DNA from: Flavobacteriales bacterium
GTDB lineage: Bacteria; Bacteroidota; Bacteroidia; Flavobacteriales; JADGDT01
Length of the DNA: 26,472 nucleotides
Reading direction: 5' to 3'
NCBI GenBank assembly: GCA_023145275.1
Contig: JAGLEB010000006.1
Location: 1-26,472, forward strand
In this document: piece after piece, positions 25,501 to 26,472 of the stretch
Position numbering within the stretch: the stretch's first letter is position 1
Layout: each line of letters opens with the position of its first letter
Translations under genes and position numbers: made by a program
The notes under the pieces: model-generated
Databases searched by the model: none
Seen by the model: the letters and a program-made list of their open reading frames with translations, nothing else
What the model was told of the DNA's origin: nothing

Positions 25501-26250
25501 GATATAAAAAATAGGACCTTATCTGAAAAAATATCAAAGGAGCAGAAAGAATTAGAAGAGTTAAGAAAATTCGAAATATCAGAACAGGAATTAATAGAGG
25601 TAATTTCTAAAAAAACTAACATAAAGAACTATAACTTAGAAGAAAAAGGAAGAATTGAGGAGAAACTTCTTATTGATAAAAATATTAAAAACAGAAACAA
25701 GGATGTATTTTTAGATATTGAAAAGCAAAATGTGATTTTAAAGAAATGGGATACTCTTATGGGAATTCTTGGTGGCACAAAGGACACATTCAACACCTAT
25801 GTTCAACGACTCACTTTAGACAATCTAATTACACTGGCAAACGTCCATTTATTTAAACTCAACAAGAGGTACTCTCTTGAATTAAACCAGAAATACAAGA
25901 GTGGAGAGGAACTTAATTTCTCTTTAGTTGATCACTTTCAAACAGGAAGGACAAGACCAGTAGACACTACTAGTGGTGGCGAAAAGTTCATTATTTCATT
26001 AGCACTTGCATTAGGTTTATCAGACCTAGCGAGCAATAATGTCCGAATTGATTCTTTATTTATTGATGAGGGTTTTGGTACTTTAGATCCAAACATGTTA
26101 GAAACCGTTATATCAACCTTAGAGACTCTACAATCCCAAGGAAAAATGATAGGAATTATTTCGCATGTAGAAAACCTTAAGGAACGTATCCCTACTCAAA
26201 TAAAAGTTATAAAAAAGAGCAACGGTATTAGTGTTATAGAAATAGAATAA
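22591..26250 (+). CDS. sbcC: nuclease SbcCD subunit C
   Basis: Rad50-type SMC-like ATPase that gates the SbcD nuclease. The 1219 residues include an N-terminal head with Walker A ITGATGSGKTT (38-47). Two long coiled coils (about 190-590 and 640-1080) are joined by a zinc hook with C601-N-L-C604. The C-terminal head has the signature TTSGGEKFIISLALALGLS, Walker B SLFIDEGFGTLD and the switch histidine in IISHVENL. It is slightly longer than E. coli SbcC (about 1050), from longer coils. The hook cysteines dimerise two complexes through zinc. Coil segments are Lys/Glu/Ile/Asn-rich, matching the AT-rich genome. No gene follows within the window. Confidence 0.97.
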   Translation: MRILKVELQNINSLKSENTIVIDFESDAFKDVGLFAITGATGSGKTTILDAITIALYHNVPRFSKSHIKANLQDVVSYGAKDALARVTFENNNIKYEAQWSMRVLSKTGKTLSKADEQVRLKNLDSEEIIAEKKTDFSKKIIEITQLNYNQFLRSLMLAQGEFASFLSAKPSEKGALLEQITGEEIYKKIGLILGSRLKEERQILKDIKAKVNTEDVLSTEEIKELNINKESISNIISSIDKEILIYNEISLWYKKHNDLEKVKQELSTETASLEQMKEDSKSKILALLQHEKAEPFSHTINEITRNENEIADKKLKIANIDSELIILTEDQRKGILQTVDIENNHIKIEKENSEWQILLENVTKLDSDLANKKTDLEKSNSEINSLKSVISKLELEKNTLLDSKRDKESKTILNIEFLAKNNNIEKYSVNLNSWSTTLTKIKSLTDIRGEEINDLQKKRVELESARAAYKASISKFDLENKKLTILQADLKITDTKMELYNLNDLIHNKEKLSAEKTDWKELEKLSSKFIKLSGEEILLIKNKAVLKNNIELGRKEVESVKIKLSNARESLDDALKIIDLERKIESFDIERSKLKEGEACNLCGSTTHPYIVEYISVDISKSQKNIKLREEILENTRKHEKEVEIKVEADNAILKKEIERHFQISDDMMEINTSFLKLGLDCKLDDSSKIIIKISELENDIKGISNRIKEAQNWQIAKNEVEEKLKALNNKISHLNAEKETLKEKGKNLTIFIDSINEKILHISNDISVTNDSIQKELSLYNLRLPSTDDTTNFILKLEKEIARFNNKKEELNNLNNDILAIEIDLTNKTETLKEKYSSLYIQNELSEKLDLIIKGKSIERSSILPLGISTNEKRNELNNKISEARSNLEKTQSKLVGIKTKINVKSGNRLVYDRQIITITKHLNELEQKLNSEVEKSSFNSKNEIIPKLLSSTLKNDYSKLRALLNDLDIKNRTLSEKISKEQKELEELRKFEISEQELIEVISKKTNIKNYNLEEKGRIEEKLLIDKNIKNRNKDVFLDIEKQNVILKKWDTLMGILGGTKDTFNTYVQRLTLDNLITLANVHLFKLNKRYSLELNQKYKSGEELNFSLVDHFQTGRTRPVDTTSGGEKFIISLALALGLSDLASNNVRIDSLFIDEGFGTLDPNMLETVISTLETLQSQGKMIGIISHVENLKERIPTQIKVIKKSNGISVIEIE

Positions 26251-26309
26251 TCACATATAAATTCGTAACTTTAGTAATAATACTAATTTTTGACACAAAC
26301 TGACAGATA

Positions 26310-26327
26310 TTGATTATTCCTAATCAA
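26310..26327 (+). terminator. weak hairpin after sbcC
   Basis: TTGATTA (26310-26316) and TAATCAA (26321-26327) form a 7-bp stem with loop TTCC, 59 bp past the sbcC stop. It has no T-run directly after, so its terminator role is doubtful. Confidence 0.3.
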
Positions 26328-26472
26328 CCTTAGCGCCGTTGAATTTTTTATTGTTCATCAAAATTATTCTAAGGCTCTTTTGTTATTATACCATAAATCC
26401 GCAGGTGGTTTCGTTATGAAAAGCTGTAATGTATGCTAGCGTTGGTTTAGCGCAGAAAAAAGTAACGCAGGC

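Overview
The window is AT-rich bacterial chromosome from a member of the Bacteroidota, most likely a free-living or marine lineage near Bacteroidales/Marinilabiliales (the rank below phylum is inference). The evidence is: TAnnTTTG-type promoter elements instead of TATAAT; little Shine-Dalgarno signal; lipoproteins with typical lipoboxes; a FadL/OmpP1-type outer-membrane protein next to a short archaeal/eukaryal-type ProRS; and fabH-accB-accC in one run. I saw no tRNA, rRNA, CRISPR array, IS element, phage gene or toxin-antitoxin pair.

Layout, left to right. (1) 1-2000: proS (minus) with a terminator-like hairpin, plus a promoter firing leftwards out of the window over an 18-bp palindrome. (2) 2011-4614: two envelope genes (plus), a lipoprotein with a tandem Gly-Tyr-Pro repeat and a FadL/OmpP1-like barrel. 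(3) 4695-8679: a minus-strand lipid block, pssA then fabH-accB-accC (phospholipid head group, fatty-acid initiation, biotin carboxylase and its carrier). (4) 8828-12012: plus-strand genes for an inositol-monophosphatase-family enzyme, a small alpha/beta hydrolase that lacks a normal start codon, RmlC and an MltD-like lytic transglycosylase. (5) 12073-14206: rluA-type pseudouridine synthase and L-serine dehydratase, one minus operon. (6) 14448-15803: PIN-PhoH ATPase. (7) 15871-18293: a secreted six-hairpin glycosidase lipoprotein followed by a 49-residue PspC-domain protein (minus). (8) 18382-20317: cysteine desulfurase with a membrane-anchored MTA/SAH nucleosidase. (9) 20376-20969: an envelope coiled-coil protein (minus) with a long structured leader. 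(10) 21377-26250: sbcD-sbcC.

Most genes are housekeeping, for envelope building, lipid synthesis, tRNA/rRNA function and DNA repair. The convergent ends at 4.65, 12.04 and 20.34 kb each carry a symmetric A-stem-T hairpin that can terminate transcription from both sides. I found no convincing new multi-gene system. The most unusual items are the MTAN with an N-terminal membrane anchor, the hydrolase whose conserved N-terminus lies upstream of its first ATG, the hidden PspC mini-protein, the Gly-Tyr-Pro repeat lipoprotein, and the structured leader with a 22-codon ORF at 20.98-21.05 kb.
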